Assembly (NCBI GenBank): GCA_013368315.1
Contig: JAACJM010000036.1
Coordinates: 434,001-498,000, forward strand
Direction: 5' to 3'
From: Tetrapyrgos nigripes
Lineage: Eukaryota; Basidiomycota; Agaricomycetes; Agaricales; Campanellaceae
DNA: 64,000 bases
Part shown: positions 33,726 through 47,599 of the stretch, one piece after another
Layout: each line of letters starts with the position of its first letter
Position numbering within the stretch: the first letter of the stretch is position 1
Made by a program: the position numbers and the translations under genes
The notes under the pieces: model-generated
The model's database searches: none
The model's input: the letters and a program-made list of their open reading frames with translations, nothing else
What the model was told of the DNA's origin: nothing

Positions 33726-36700
33726 CTATACACGAATCCGACACTTGCTTGATATTCTTCTGGCCTGCGACTTTTCCTTCTGAGCAATAAACCTTGACCT
33801 CTTTTTCTTATCCATCCACCTCCTCCGGTTCTTTTCACGCTGCTCCGCCAACACTGTCCGACATCTTTTGATCAATGCATTGTGGCCATACTGTCCCCTC
33901 TCCAGATAAGTGCTTCTCTTTGCTTCTGCCTCAATGTATTCATCCACCCCCAAAACTGCCTTCATCAGAAATTTTACACCTCTGTGACTGGTGACCCATT
34001 GCCACGAACTGGAAAGTCCAAGAGACTGACAGATATCGAGGTAGATTCGGGACAGATAGTACTCGTCACGGTGCCCAGCATTTTGGGTAATGATGGCGTC
34101 GCATAGATTTGACATGCTTCTCGCAAAATGAAGCTGGATAATTTCATCTACCTTCAGGTCTGATCTGACATGGACGAGGAAGTCAGTGGACCAGTTAGTC
34201 CACTTCCAGAGTGATTCATCTTCAAGACTGGGTTCTTGGGAAAGGAGGGTTAATCCTCGCACCAGGAGGGCTATCCAAAGGGATCCAGTGCATGACTTGT
34301 CTTCTGGCAATGGCCGAAGAAAGACACGATGAGGGAGGTATTCTTGTGTGAGCCTCATCTGACATTCTTCGTTCAAGTCGAGATGATTACTGTAACGAGC
34401 AGGATCACAGATGTGCTTCAAAAGAATCTCGTCGAGATTAGCTTTGAGCAGCAAGCAATCCTTTTCTAGTGACCAACCTGGATCAACACCGTCTCCACGC
34501 CGTATGATAGCTTTCCAGAGCCTCAAAGGGAACTCGGTGTCTCATAGTCTGGCCAGCCAGCGTGGAGTGATCCCGAGTAGGAATAAAGCTGCTCGGAGAG
34601 CCAGCTTGTCTTCATCCATTACACCAACTTCTTTCAGTATACACTCCCCCACATACAACGAAAGCGTCATCGAGAAAGCACTGAGAGGAGGCTCCCGGTA
34701 GTTCCGAAAGACAAAAAAAATGTCTTCCATAATCGCCAATATCCCGCCATTGGCAGCAATACTCCAAAACAAACTTCCTACCGCTTGCAGCTTCTGGTGA
34801 GCCAGAGAAAGCTGCTTTGGAAGAAAGGAACAGTTTGATACATTGAATCATGTATAAATCCATGTTAGGGCTTCTTGAGATTGAGCCTCCATCTAGCAGT
34901 GATTTCACCGTGAGGAGTGGTTTGGCGTAGTCGCGAATGTACGAAGGAGCCATAGTAATTGAGAAGGAAGTCGGAGTGCCTTCAACATCGGGTAATATAA
35001 TTTGGCATGTCCTCCTGAACTCGTGAGGGAGTAGATTCTTAGATATCAAGCTCCCTACGTCACAAAGGTAGGTGGCCAGTGCACTGAGGTGTGCGTCTTG
35101 CCATACTTCGTCAGAGACGAGATCGGCCAATGATTCTTTAACGCATATCAACTCGTTGAAGGGATCGGACGATACCGACCCTTTCCTGAGTGCAGTGAAG
35201 AGCGTGTTAAGAAGCCCACGTAATGGCCAGTCATCTTCTATAACACAGGCAACCCCGGATGGATGTTCAAGAAAACTCTGCCAAGTCATTAGCAAGAGTG
35301 CAAATCGTCCACGCAATTCATTGACCGACATCAAGTCTGATCCGGAAAGAGCATCCTCAATGGCATATACAACGTTGCGTAGACCGTAAAGTAAGCTTAT
35401 GCCCATGACCACCTGGACAGAGGGAATATACTCGTGTGGTGTTGTCGATGATCCAGAGAATTTGTGATCCCAGATGCAAAACGACAGACTCTCGATAGAA
35501 TCGCGATATGTCCGAAGGTAGTGATTCTCAAGGTTTAGACCTTGAGAATGAGGATCGGTGCTTGGTTTGAACAATGCATATATAAGTGACCAAAGAGCTC
35601 TACAGCATGCCTTGGAGCTTCGGTCAGCGAACACAGGATCTGTCCATCCGTCGGACTTCATAGTAAACTGGTATAAGCGACCCAGAATATTGACCTCGGG
35701 ATCGGATGTCTGGAGCAGAAGCATGATTATAGGTAGATTGGATTCACGGATATCATTCCGGACCCATTCCGAGCAGGTGAAATTGTATGTGACATCTGGA
35801 ACTGAAGTACTGGTGTTGTATATGACATCCGGAATAGCTTCGAGAAAGGGTAGAAGTTCGTTGTCATCGGTGACCGACTTCATTGTGTAGATCATGGCTT
35901 GCTGGTCGCGAGCTGCAGTATCCTGCAGGGCCGTTCCAAGCATAGCTTCATTCAATGTCTGGTCCCGACGAAGAAGATCGTGTTTATGGACTAGAAAGTC
36001 GCTAATGGCATTTCCAAAGCGCCAAAGCACTACGGAGAGTGGTGTACGATATGGAGCATTGAGATAAAGCAGCGTTATACAGGAAAGGACCGTATACACC
36101 AGCAGGAAGACAGCCAACACACATGCCATGATGTATGTCAGTACACGGTTGACGGGGAGGAGGAAGGCAACTAGGCCGGCGAAGAAAAAGAACAGAGATA
36201 TATGGAGGAGGATGGGAATGAGGTCGACGAAGGAGTGCATCCCGAAATCCCGTAGACCAGAGTACATGTATGCTATGACTCTAGCTTGACGGACAGGGGA
36301 AGGCTTGAGATTCGTTTTATGGATGAAGTCTCTGGTCCACTGCTGGACGAATGTAGCCAACAGTGAGCATGTAAGGGCCAAAGCCAGTGAGAGGAACCAC
36401 AGTACGTTGCAGACAATGGCAGACGTGGGGACATGGAAGGCGGGTGGCTCGAACTGGAATGTGGTTCCGTTGGATGCAGCAGCCAATTGCTGAGAGATTT
36501 GAGCAAGGAAGAAGACTGTGTCCTGGGCGGGATCGTCTTGAAGGGTTTTGTAGCTTTCAATGAGGAAAGCTGTCAGACTGGCGGAATAAAGGGCAGACTA
36601 GACATCCAATCAGTATCGTAAGACTGTTGTTTGAAGGACGCACGTACAAAGAGTAGCATCCCTTCCATATCTCCTTTCCACCCTTTAAGTAATTCTTCAT

Positions 36701-37058
36701 CGTATCGTCGAGCTTCATCTATATAGACGCTCCAAAGCTTGGCACTAGCTTCATCATCAGCGGTAGGCTTGTACGGTCCTGGAAAGTAATAATCAGTGTT
36801 ATCGTGAAGATCTAACTTTGGTTGAAGCGCACCTTTTTGTCTAGGACTTATTAGTGGAATAATATTGTCGACTGTCACTGTAGACTCTCCTAGCACAGCG
36901 CCTGGTGGTCCATTTTCCGATCTCGCACTCCGAGATTCTAAATCTCGCGATTTCTTCTTTCGAAAAAAGAGGTTTCCGAATACTTGGACGAGATGAGATA
37001 CAATTCTGAGTACGACTTGCACAGAGAACATACCTTTCACAAGCAGAGAAATCGTCAT
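33726..37058 (-). pseudogene. DUF6535-type membrane protein gene with frameshift and stop
   Basis: Starts at ATG 37058 (MTISLLVK, then an intron at GTATGT). KKSRDLESRSAR, PYKPTADDEASAKLWSVYI, and after an intron ending near 36599 the long exon SALYSASLTAFLIESYKTLQ with the same helices as the copy at 29-32 kb (VCNVLWFLSLALALTCSLL, LIPILLHISLFFFFAGLVAFLL, YIMACVLAVFLLVYTVL). Two lesions are visible. The frame changes in the region 34680-34740, which includes an A8 run at 34714-34721. An in-frame TGA at 34542-34544 interrupts ARL*DTEFPLRLW, where the sister reads through (EQRYPALSLRLW). The C-terminal 266 codons (33726-34526) remain open. Family call strong; loss of function likely. Confidence 0.75.
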
Positions 37059-39659
37059 TGCCAGATAGAAGAAAGAACAAGGTTCCAGTGCTTAGGCCGG
37101 CGCCGTTCCCAAACAGTTTCTGTCAACATCAGTTCCTAGAAAGGTCACGACGGTCCGACAGTGAGGTACAGTATGTCTGGCCAATGTCTCTGACGCTCAG
37201 TTAAATGTCAGATTACGACGCTGGCTGCTGCCTGGGCAACTTTCTAGGTGACTTTGTGGTGGAAGAGTTGGAAGATGACGATTTAATTTGCGAAATATAC
37301 GCGTGCGCTCACACTTCTGAATCTTAAGGCTCTTTTCTTCTTACCATCTCGTGCGACTGGTATCCTTTACGACACTAGTACGGGCTTCAAGTGAGGCCCA
37401 ATCCACGATGTACTCACGCAGTCTTTTGGAAACCTCGCTATTCCTATGCCTCACTGCGAGCGGTACTCCTATGGTGTCAACTTGTGCTCATGGTGAGAGC
37501 GACTTTTTCTCTTTTTTTTCTGCTTCGCCTTCTTCTGCTGAATTACTGCGTATGCAAGCTACTTCTTAACCCGTGGACGTCGTCGGAAGAATGGGTCTGT
37601 ACAGATTGCATTCCCTCAGAATTGTACGTCAGCTTTTTTTCTTGGCCTCAGCGTGAAGCTTGGTACTCTTTCTAGCTCTTTCACCAAGGCGCACCCAGAT
37701 ACTGCTGATAATATGAACAGTTTGAAGAGCATTGGCAAGAAATTTTTCGTCAGGCTAGTCTAGCTCAACCATTGTAGCTCGGATACTGGATTGTCGAGCA
37801 TCTGGTCATCCGTAATGACGAGTGCTATCCACGAGGGAGCATTAAGCAGCTCGTGTGACTGAGTAGTCGTAACTTTTTTTTCAGAGTGAGTATTGAGCCA
37901 ACTCGTCGCGTGAAAGATCGTGGTCTCAAGCAACTCAAGGATGTCGGAATCGTCGCTATCTTGGACCATCATGATCACGCTCTCTTGGGAATTGGCACCT
38001 ACGAAGCCAGACGAGGACGCAGCCTCTTTTGCTTGTACCCCGACTACCTGTGCTTCCGGCGAAGTCATTCTTTCCAACAGCGCGGTGATTCGCGGATTGT
38101 TTTAGGTTTTTTTTTTTGTTTTGTTTGCAATTTTGAATCTGCTATGTACTGACCACGTTCTCTGGTAGCTTCAAGTCTGTAGATTTTAGTTGGCAGTAAG
38201 TACAATTAACGCGTCCAACCCGGCAGATGCTGTTATCGGACCTCAAGGTTACGATCAGGATAATCACTTATACTAAGTATTTGTGAGTCTTCCTCCTGCG
38301 CTTTCCCTAATCTCACTGGTGTTCTGGTGTTCTGGAGTTACGGAGTTACGGAGTAAGACTACTTACCACAAGCAATATCGCTAATTTCTTGCGACCTCTT
38401 TCCAGGATGGTTGGTCACTCACCCAATCTTCTCTATGTAGGTTTCTGAGTCCCTGGTGTCCAAAAACTCCAGGAAGAATCGTAACACTCCTCTTTGGTCT
38501 GGCAACAAGCGGAGCACGCGGTTCAAGCTGAGGCTAGCTAATTGCGGCCTTCACGCACCACATAGAATGAGCTCTTCCTACGCAGTTCATGATCAATGCC
38601 ACGGACGCATTCTTGAAGGATTGGGCCGACGCTCATAAATTACAATATAGCCAAGATGCCCGCTGGCTTGTGAGTGACGTTGGCGGGAGATTTTGCTAGA
38701 GAGTGGTCGTACACTGAAGTGTGTCAGGCGTGGTTACTTCACCTGAGATCTAGCTGCGTATCACATATGCGAGCATCTGTGATCAATGGCGAAATACCAC
38801 CTTTGCCTCTACTTCTACCTCTACCTGAGCTCCTGAGGCGGACAGAACACTAGCACCTCTTTTCCAACACTCTTTTTCACTCACTTTTTGAACTACATAC
38901 AACATCTATACCGAACACTACTCACTCGTTTCTTGTCGATTCACTCGTTGGACATAGTCTCAGAATCATCCTTTGTTTATTTTAACACCAATATTTTGAT
39001 CACTGATTTATCAGGTTTTGACCATGGTCGTCTTGTACTGTTAAGGTTCTCTTGAGATAATTAGTGTGAGTTGCCTAGAATTTGCCTAGAACACTGGCGG
39101 GGACGATGTCGGCAGAAAGTCACGTAGAAGAGACGATAGGGACCCCCCGGAAAGGTAGTCTTCCCTAGGCAGACTCTTAAAGGGTTTAGGTTCTACGCCG
39201 CCGCCGCCGCCTTACGGGCCCGAGCCTCTGCATAAAACACAGGTCTTTAGCGCTTTAAAATCCCTTCAGCATCCCATTGCAGTGCATTTTGCAAATTTGC
39301 TGGTTTTTCTGAATCTGATTCCAGGTAAGTAAACGAGCTGGAGCCAGGATGAAGACTTGAGACCTAGGCAAGTCACCATCAGAATTGCAGCCGCTTTTAC
39401 AATTACATATGTTATGTGTCTCAATTTGTAAATTCCGACATCTTCCCTCCCTCTCGCTTCCTCCACCTCTTGGCCGACCTTTTGTCCTTTATGCTAGTGC
39501 AGGACCACTCAGTATAAAGACAAATCCTAGGAATCCTACAGAGCTGGAAGTCAACCAGAACCGGAGCTGAAGCTGGATTGAGATTGAGACCTGACGCGAC
39601 GAAGAAGAAGAAGAAGAAGCTGACTTGGAACAAGTGCAAGAAGCTGGAACAGTAGCATC
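37059..39659. other. Long intergenic region with short unassigned frames
   Basis: No gene I can support. Short plus-strand frames at 37351-37675, 37886-38152 and 38456-38638 are separated by plausible splice sites and could be remnants of a decayed gene, but none shows a recognisable motif. T-runs occur near 37509-37517 and 38107-38117. The last 300 bp (39360-39659) are the promoter side of the next gene. Confidence 0.35.
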
Positions 39660-42626
39660 ATGGGTTTCTTTTCGTCCCGGAGAGCGCTGGCAGAAGATGG
39701 CTATCTGACTGATGGTGCTGTGGAGAAATCTAAAGTGGTCAAAGTCATTCGTTCGAGATTTGTGAGTGGTTCTGTATGTCTATGGTTTATTATACTCATC
39801 CTTATCCTTATGCTCTTCCTCATGCTCACCGATATCCCTAACCATTCACCGTTTCCCATCCTAATAACACGTCCTCTACTCAACTCGTCACGTCACTGCT
39901 CAATACCAGTACGGCAAACACACCAAGGAAAAGGAAAAGGAGAAAGACTCTGACTCTAACTCTAACAACGGTCATCATCCCATTGCGAATACATTTATTC
40001 CTCAAGACACCACGACGGCGCAGACGTTATCCATACCCAATCCTCACTCCAATATCCGGAAAAGTCGTTCCACGACTAATATACTCAAAAGTCCTAGCAG
40101 TGTCTTCAGTTCCAGTAGTAGTACTGGTGCTGGTGGTACTTCGTCTCCAATTCGTGGGCTAAGCCTCAGTGACCGATTTCGGTCTACGAGAGCGACAGCG
40201 ACGTCCTCTCAATCACCGACAACACATACCCAGACATTAGCACCTCCCTTCGATGGCCATGTTCATATTCACCTTTCCGATTCCCTATCTCCGGACCCGT
40301 CATCTTCATCCACACCCGCATACATAACGACATCCGCATCCGCATCCGCATCCACACATATACCCCACCTCCATGATACCTCATCCTCCTCGTCCACATC
40401 CAAATCCCCGTTCAAACTCAACTCTACTGCCAAATCTAAATCTACAAAAACCCTATCCTTGTCCATACCTCAATCCCTCTCTCATACTCTTTCTCCCTCA
40501 TCTGCGTCGGTATCTGCTCAGTCTGCTACCGACCCGAATGCGAACACGAGTACGAGTGCGAGCACGATGTCACCGACGTCGAAGAGAGCATCGGCTCCTC
40601 GGGCTGCGAATACAGATAACGCCACGTACGTTTTCCAAGTTAGCCTTTCATTAATGTTGAAAAAAGGCTAATGGCGATCAAATCCTCTTGTAATGTTTCC
40701 TTTCCTGTGATATCCCACCCTTTCCCTCTTTTCTCCTCCATCCTCCATCCCCCACTCTCCTTTCCCTTTTCTGTTCTCCACCCTCCTTTTAAATTTCAAT
40801 CCCACTCTCGTTTTATTTATCAATTATCAACTTTTTCTTTTTCTTTTTTTGGTTTTGATACCCGAACTTGGCTACCTACCTACCTAGAATGTCTCTAGCT
40901 CAAAAACTCAACGAATTAGCGGTGGCGAACTCTGCGGGGCTTCTCAAGTGCGTTAAACCAATCCTACCCCAAGTCGTTCTAGTAGCTGATTCGCACCTAC
41001 AGCGACGAAGAGTACAGACTCCTCCGTCAGAATCTGTTTGAGCGTTATGCGAGTAACGCTGCTGTACCGACTGAAAATCCCGTTGTTCCCGCTACACCGA
41101 GTCGACATGGGATTGGAGCTGGACAAGGAACGCATCCGAGGGCAGCGTCTGGGGCGTCGACGGATAAGAGATGTGAGTTTTGTTATACTCTTTTTCTTTT
41201 CTTTTTCCCTGACTTTATCCACTACATAGCCTCAATATCCCGACCCCCATCCCAATTCATCGTCGACGTAAACGTTTCGTCCCGTTCGCCTTCCCTTCGT
41301 TCAAAAAGCTCAATCAGATCAGGCGTTGCTGGGCTTTTTCAGCGTGCTACGAGTCATCATAAACAGGAATCGTCAAGAGATTATGCCCATTCCAATTATA
41401 GTGATGTTGATGCTTCGAGTGTGTATTCGAGGGAGACGTTTGCCACTGGTGTTACTGGTGGTGGCGGAGGAACAGGGTCAGGGTCAAGAACAGGGACAGG
41501 CACAGGGTTAGGGAGGACAGGGTCAATATTCCGTTCACCTCTTCGCAAGAAAAGTAGCAACACATCGGTCAGGTCTGGAAAATCCGGACGGTCAATAGGT
41601 TCTCAACAAACCGATGCTATATCGATATCCTCAAAGACCTCTGGCTATGCGTACCCACAAACTCCTCGATCCACCGCAGCTAGTAGTTTCCGAAATTTGG
41701 CTTCGCCTCCTTCGTCTTTTCATGGGCATGGGCATGGACATCGTAATCTTGCCAATGAAAACAAGTACTCAAGTTCCTACGACGAGGATGAAACGATTAA
41801 ATCATCCAAAGAGATCAGAAGTGAAATTGCTGCGGTTGAAGCTGAGGGTAGGAGGTTGATGGATGCGTTTAATGGGTTGGAGGTGACGGTGTTGGCGAAG
41901 AGGCAGAGGTTTCCGAATGGGAAGGGGGTTGGGGGTAGGGTTGTTGAGGTTAGTGGGTTGAGCAGTGTTAGGGATGAAGGTGAAGGCAGTGGTGTTGGTG
42001 ATGAGGGACGAACACAAGGACAGGGACAAGGACAAGGATCGTCGACTTGGACACTGAAACCAGACCACAAGCTAGTGCTGAAGATTGATACAGACGGAGC
42101 CTCGGTCAGGTCTGGTAGATCCGGAACGTCAGTTGGAACCTCGCCTTCACTGGGTCGGTCCATTTTTCTAAAGACCTTGCCTGCGAAAGCGAGTAGTTCG
42201 ATGATGAGCACTACGTCTACGTCGGCGACGAGCTTGAGGGCTGAATCTCTTCATAGGAAGAATTCATCATCCAGTGTTGCTTCGTCGCGTCACAACAGGT
42301 CGACGTCGACGTCAACAAGGGTTCCACCTGTCCCTGCTCTCCCGCCGAATATGATGGGACAATATTTGGGTGGACACGCGAGTAGTTCGAGTTTGAATTT
42401 GACGAGGAGCACAGGACATCCGCCGATGAGGGCTGTACCGGAGGATGAAGTCAAGTCTGTGTCGTCGGCAAATGAACAGGATCATGAGGATGCAGAGATG
42501 GATGCAGAGATGGAGGAGATTCGGAGAAGGAGAGAGGCTGTTGCGAGGCGATATGCAGCTAGGGTGGAGTATTTAAAGGCAAAGCTGAAGGGTGCGCAGT
42601 TGCATGAAAAACTTATGAAGAGGTAG
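39660..42626 (+). CDS. Ser/Thr-rich protein with a short conserved block and C-terminal coiled coil
   Basis: Five exons, 39660-39761, 39910-40625, 40888-40947, 41003-41172 and 41230-42626, phases consistent, 814 residues. The start MGFFSSRRALAEDGY follows an A-rich, purine-rich leader. Most of the chain is low complexity: KEKEKEKDSDS, Ser/Thr runs, a Gly-rich TGGGGGTGSGS stretch, and repeated SVRSG units. The one block that looks folded is about residues 275-310, AQKLNELAVANSAGLL then NDEEYRLLRQNLFERYA, split by an intron. It resembles a motif I have seen in unnamed basidiomycete proteins. The C-terminus (about 775-814) is a charged helix, EEIRRRREAVARRYAARVEY. Function unknown. Confidence 0.75.
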
Positions 42627-42709
42627 TAGTTATTACTGTAGATAGATGGTGCCGGAAGTGCCGGTTGAGAGGAATACCCGATTTGTCATCTTTGGACTGT
42701 TCTGCAAGG

Positions 42710-45700
42710 ATGTCGAGTGCGCCATCGCCGACGTCAGACGACAGCGATAACCATGGTTTGTCATCAACACCGACGCCCTACAGCCATATGCACAGGTCCT
42801 TTAGTCATGCCTCACATCAGCAGTGGACTCCCCAGCATCATCACCAGGGCACTTCCTACTTTCCTTCTTCCTCTCCCTCCATCTCCCAGCGTCCTCATCC
42901 CATCCTCATGCGCTCGTCTTCAGCCCATTCTGCCCGTCGCGGTATGAGAAGCGCCAGTGTCAGCTCCGCCACCAGGGGAGGAGACGTCTTGAGCGAAGCA
43001 GACGAATACGACGGTGACGAAGAAAGAGAGAGAGAGAGAGACCGTCTTGGCAAAGCAGCTGTCGCCCAGGTCGATAGCGGTGAAATCGATGACTCGCCCG
43101 ATGATGCAGACAACGACAGCGACAGAGACGACGAAGACCCCATCACTCTCAAAGAACGTCAGTCTCTCATCAACGTCGAGCATCCTTTCGGTCTACCCAT
43201 CTGGAAACCCGCCTTGTACAAAAAATCCCGTTCAGTCACTCGTTACGCCGACCAGGCTCTCCATTCCGTTCCTTCAGCCCAAGCGGAACGTCATCTCCTT
43301 CCCGGTAACTTATTCTGGCTGGTCGTATTTGGCTGGTGGTTGTCACTCGTTTGCTTTTTCGTTTCTGGGTTCTTGTACATCATTCCTAATGGTGGCAGAC
43401 GGTATTCATCCCTTGTGTTTGGGTTGGGGTGGTACATTGCCTGGCCTTTTGGGAAATATGTCGAGGGTGCAGCGGATGATATGGATGTTGAAGAGGATGA
43501 AGAGGATGATGATGAAGAGGACGATGGCGTTGATGCAGAGCATAGCGGGTCGGATGCTCCTACTGTTCGTCTCAACAGAGCCAACGACGAAGCTCATGCC
43601 ACCGTCAGAGGACCGCCGGCCGGTTCTCAACATGTTCAAAACCCGTCTTGGAATTCTGGATCCACGGAACGCACATCTCTCCTACATCCCGAAGTTCATG
43701 GTCTAGCCCCCGCTAGGTCCTATGGCGCTACTCCATCCAATTCATCCGCACCTGATCTTTCCAAGGACGACACTAAGGCCGATATCCTAGGCAAAGCATG
43801 TTTCTGGATAACTTTCGTCTGCATCATTGCTCCTTTGATGCTCATCGTCTGCCTTATCTGCTGGGGTCTCGTCGTCACCATTCCCATGGCCAGGTTGAAT
43901 TGGGCGCTCATCAAACATATCTTTGAGCAACCAGATAACATTCGCTTCTGTTCTGCTCCCGTCGAGGTCATCGTGTCAACTCCAGACGGACCTGCTTCCG
44001 ACTCCACGGATGACACCGCAGTACAGCCGACGTACTCTGTCAAAACCACCCGACTTACACCGGGTCAAGTCGCTCCTTCAGGTTCTCCTTCTTCGACAGT
44101 TTTGCTCTGTACATACCGTGCAGTAGGATGGAAATACTACAAGTACACAGTCGGAGGTGTCAACATCATGTTTGTCAATCTCATGGGAGTCGTCTTTTTC
44201 TGCATATTCGACTGGGCAGTATTGCTCACCTGGCTTGAAGAACTGGAAGAAGAAGGCCGACCCGTACCCGCCTTTTTATCCATCATTGCTTCCCAGGGTC
44301 TCATCTTCACCTGTGGACTCCTCAGCGTCATTCCTCTATCCTACTTTATTGGAATGGCAGTCGCATCGATTTCAGCTCAATCGTCTATCGGAATGGGTGC
44401 TGTGATCAACGCGACGTTTGGTTCCGTTATTGAGATTTTGTTATATTGTTTGATGTTGACGCAGGGGAAGGGAAAGTTAGTTGAAGGATCGTTGGTTGGG
44501 AGTATTCTTGCTGGTGTATTGTTGATGCCTGGGATGAGTATGGTTAGTAGTGCGTTCAAGAGGAAGGAACAAAAGTTCAATGCGAAGAGTGCGGGTGTGA
44601 CGAGTCTGATGTTGATTATGGCGATTATTGGGGCGTTGGCGCCGACGATGTTTTATCAGACGTATGGAAATGTGAGTATTTTTCTTCTTCCATCCTTTTC
44701 TATCTTTAACTCGAGCTATAAACTTTGTTTTTGTTTGATAGTTCCAATTGATTTGTACTGGATGTCCTACTGGACCTACGACGGGGAATAAGCCATGGAT
44801 ATGTGACCAGTGTTATTATCAACATCTGGATCCTGTAGCAGATCCTTTCTACCAGTCTACTGTCAAGAGTCTCATGTACTTTTGTGCTGTTATTTTGGTA
44901 TTTGTGAGTTCTTTCCCCTTCTCTCTTACCCAAAACCTTGAGAATAACAACGTTTCTATACAGTCCTACCTCATTGGCCTCTGGTTCTCCCTCCGTACCC
45001 ACGCATCTCAAATCTGGCAGAACCCTCAACAACTCCTACAGCCCGGGGCCGAGTTACCATTGCACCATCGTCAATCGCTCTATCAGAGGTTAATTCCTCA
45101 TTCCGCACAAGGTCACAGCCACGGTCAAAGTGGAGGATATAGGACTCTCAGACACCGAGCAAGCAACATGACGAACGCGACTAACGACGGCGTGGCTTCT
45201 CGTCCACAGACTCCAATGACTCGAGAAGGAACCGGTTCGGGATCGGGTACAAACCCAAACCCAAGCGGACCACCCTCACCTGTTCTCCCTCGTCGTGTCT
45301 CCTACGCTCCTCCCCCAGCTCTCGGCTCTGGTGCTCCCAACATCGGTATCCTCCCTTCCACCCCCGGTTCCTCTCATGGACCCATCCCTCCACCACCTGG
45401 CTTCAGCCCAATCCTCGAAAGCGTAGGCCACGCCGTCAAATCCGCCGGTCTTCAACCCATCTCTTTACCTGAAAGTATGTCCCAAGATGATTTCACGAGA
45501 GCGGTTGCGGTGGCTACTGTTAGTGCTCTGAGGCATCAGCAACATGTTGGTGTGTCTCCTGGAAGGTTACAGAGAGCGGTTTCGGCTGTGGATCCTGATG
45601 GTCATAGTGGAGGACATGATGCACCGTCTTGGAGTCGGATGACGAGTGCGAGTGTGCTTTTGGGTTGTACGGCGTTGTATGCTGTTATTGCTGGTATGTT

Positions 45701-46545
45701 TCTTTCTCTCTCTTTTTTCATTCGTTCCTCGTTTGGAGTTGATACTAACATCTTCATCAACAGAAATCCTCGTCGACGTCGTCGATGTCATTCTCAGCGG
45801 TTCAGGTCTCGATGAGAAATTCCTCGGTGTGACGTTGTTCGCTCTCGTACCCAATACGACCGAGTTTATGAATGCGATTTCGTTTGCTTTGAATGGGAAT
45901 ATTGCGTTGAGGTGGGTAGAATGGTCTTTTATACTCTTTCAAAATGAAACAGGAAATAACCTGGAATCTTGTTTGTAGTATGGAAATTGGATCCGCCTAC
46001 GCCCTCCAAGTCTGTCTGTTGCAGATTCCAGCCATGGTTGCGTTCTCGGCGTGGTATGCTCCCGAGCAGATGGGTAGAGTTGCTTATACCTTTTCGTGCG
46101 TTGTCTGTTTTTGGTCTATGTGCTTGGCTCTTAGTGTTAATCAACTATTTTTTTTTTCGATTTTCAGACTCATTTTCCCTCGTTGGGACGTCGTGGTCAT
46201 CATTCTATCCATGTTCTTGTTGACCTATACTTATATTGAAGCCAAGAGTAACTATCATCGTGGTAGTATCTTGATACTCAGGTGCGTTGCGTTGCGTTGC
46301 GTTGCACTCAGTTTTTCTTCTTCGATATCTGACGTCTGACTAACACGACTTATCTTGTCTCGTTCTCGTCCAGTTATCTCGTCCTTGCTTCCGGATTCTA
46401 CTTTGCTCCACAAAATGAAGAATTTGAACCCGAGCATGGTTCTTATTTATCTCCATCTTCATCTTCATCGTCATCCTTTACCGAGTTTCCCCATCTGACA
46501 GCGCTTCAATTTGCGCGTTGGTACTTGTTTTCGTGGTGGCGTTGA
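42710..46545 (+). CDS. VNX1: Vacuolar cation/proton exchanger, VNX1-like (CAX superfamily)
   Basis: Seven exons: 42710-44671, 44742-44903, 44964-45693, 45764-45911, 45979-46095, 46168-46281 and 46374-46545, all in phase, 1134 residues (yeast Vnx1 is 908). The long N-terminus is disordered and His/Ser-rich, then DPITLKERQSLINVEHPFGL and WKPALYKKSRSVTRYA, blocks typical of the Vnx1-type long exchangers. Membrane segments begin with LFWLVVFGWWLSLVCFF. The first exchanger repeat carries INATFGSVIEILLYCLM and GSLVGSILAGVLLMPGMS; the second carries ALVPNTTEFMNAISFALNGN, each with the acidic residue expected in the ion path. A cytosolic loop of about 200 residues, Pro/Ser-rich, separates the two halves. 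An acidic run (EEDEEDDDEEDD) lies near residues 265-275. By family it exchanges monovalent cations and/or Ca2+ for H+ at the vacuole. Confidence 0.9.
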
Positions 46546-47599
46546 GTCGTGATCTGACCAATGACCAATGTTACACGGGTTTTTTTTTTTCGTGGTGGTG
46601 GTAGTATTAGTTTTGATCTATCAGCCTGAGTCAATTTGAAGGACAAGGACACTCACTTTTCAATCAAATTTCTTTCACAACTGTACATAGACTTGTGCCT
46701 TCCACTTCTCTCTCTATCTTTCGCCTTTTTGCCTTTGGATTACATTTTCATCCTTTTCGTGCACAGCTCTGGAATCATTATCTTTCTTTTTGATTTCGAT
46801 TTCGATTTCGAACTCTTTATAAACTCCTCTTTTCCTACCGATTACATTTACATCATACATGTATGCCTCTTCCCTCTTCCTCTTGTACATGTACCTTTCC
46901 CAACATTACCGTCCCTCGACTCCCTTCGCCGTTTCCATTCCCTTTTCTTTCTCCGGTTCCCTTTCCCGTCAACCGTCAACCGTTGAAGTTATGAATTAAC
47001 GACTTGTAATGACCACCTTTCAGCAATATTGTTATATACAGAACGCCGTACAGTACATACACCGTTGATATTTAGTAATTCAAGTGCAATTTTTATGTGA
47101 ACTATGTATGTAGGCAGTGTGAGTGAGTGTTTGCACTGCGCGAAGGATCGGGTAAATAGTAGGTAAGCACAACATTTATTTTTTTCGTTCATTCTGTCAG
47201 ATTCTCTGCAACGGCCTTGGAAACCCTGCATACAAGATAACAACTCAAAACGAGCGCTCTCAATTTACCTGCCCTACGGTCCCGGGAACGCTACTGAGTG
47301 TGTGCCTCCCGGAAACCGGCGTTCAACTCGTGGACCATGCCATGTAATAAAGTTCTCTCTCTCTCTCACACAAAGTTGCACTGCTTTCTGTTATGAAGAC
47401 CGTCTTTCAATATGACGTTGGAGCAAAATCAAAATCTTCTTCATTCAGCAACGGGCGCACCGAAATCCTGAAACCAACGCGCTTGTACTATGTAGAATTG
47501 CGAATTGCTTCCATGTGCAACCCATGATATGCATATATAAAGGATGCCATTGACGACTGGTGATCCCAAGTTGCTTTCTCTATCCCATTCATCCCTGCA
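46546..47599. other. VNX1-like 3' flank and promoter of Knh1-like gene 1
   Basis: 46550-46990 is T-rich and probably includes the VNX1-like 3' UTR. A stretch at about 47150-47275 is repeated at 52755-52885. A short (TC)n run is at 47353-47367. Confidence 0.4.
47531..47541 (+). promoter_or_regulatory. TATA box of Knh1-like gene 1
   Basis: GCATATATAAA about 60 bp before the ATG at 47600. The same motif with the same neighbours precedes gene 2, so it was duplicated together with the coding part. Confidence 0.65.

Noticed and set aside
37351..38638. Multi-exon gene on the plus strand
   Set aside because: Pieces can be spliced on paper but give no recognisable domain and no consistent phase; left as intergenic.
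41777..42211. 144-codon minus-strand frame in the Ser-rich gene
   Set aside because: Shadow of Ser/Gly-biased codons on the plus strand, where a complete five-exon model exists.
46636..46986. 116-codon frame after VNX1-like gene
   Set aside because: T-rich 3' flank gives a false Phe/Leu-rich frame with no structure.
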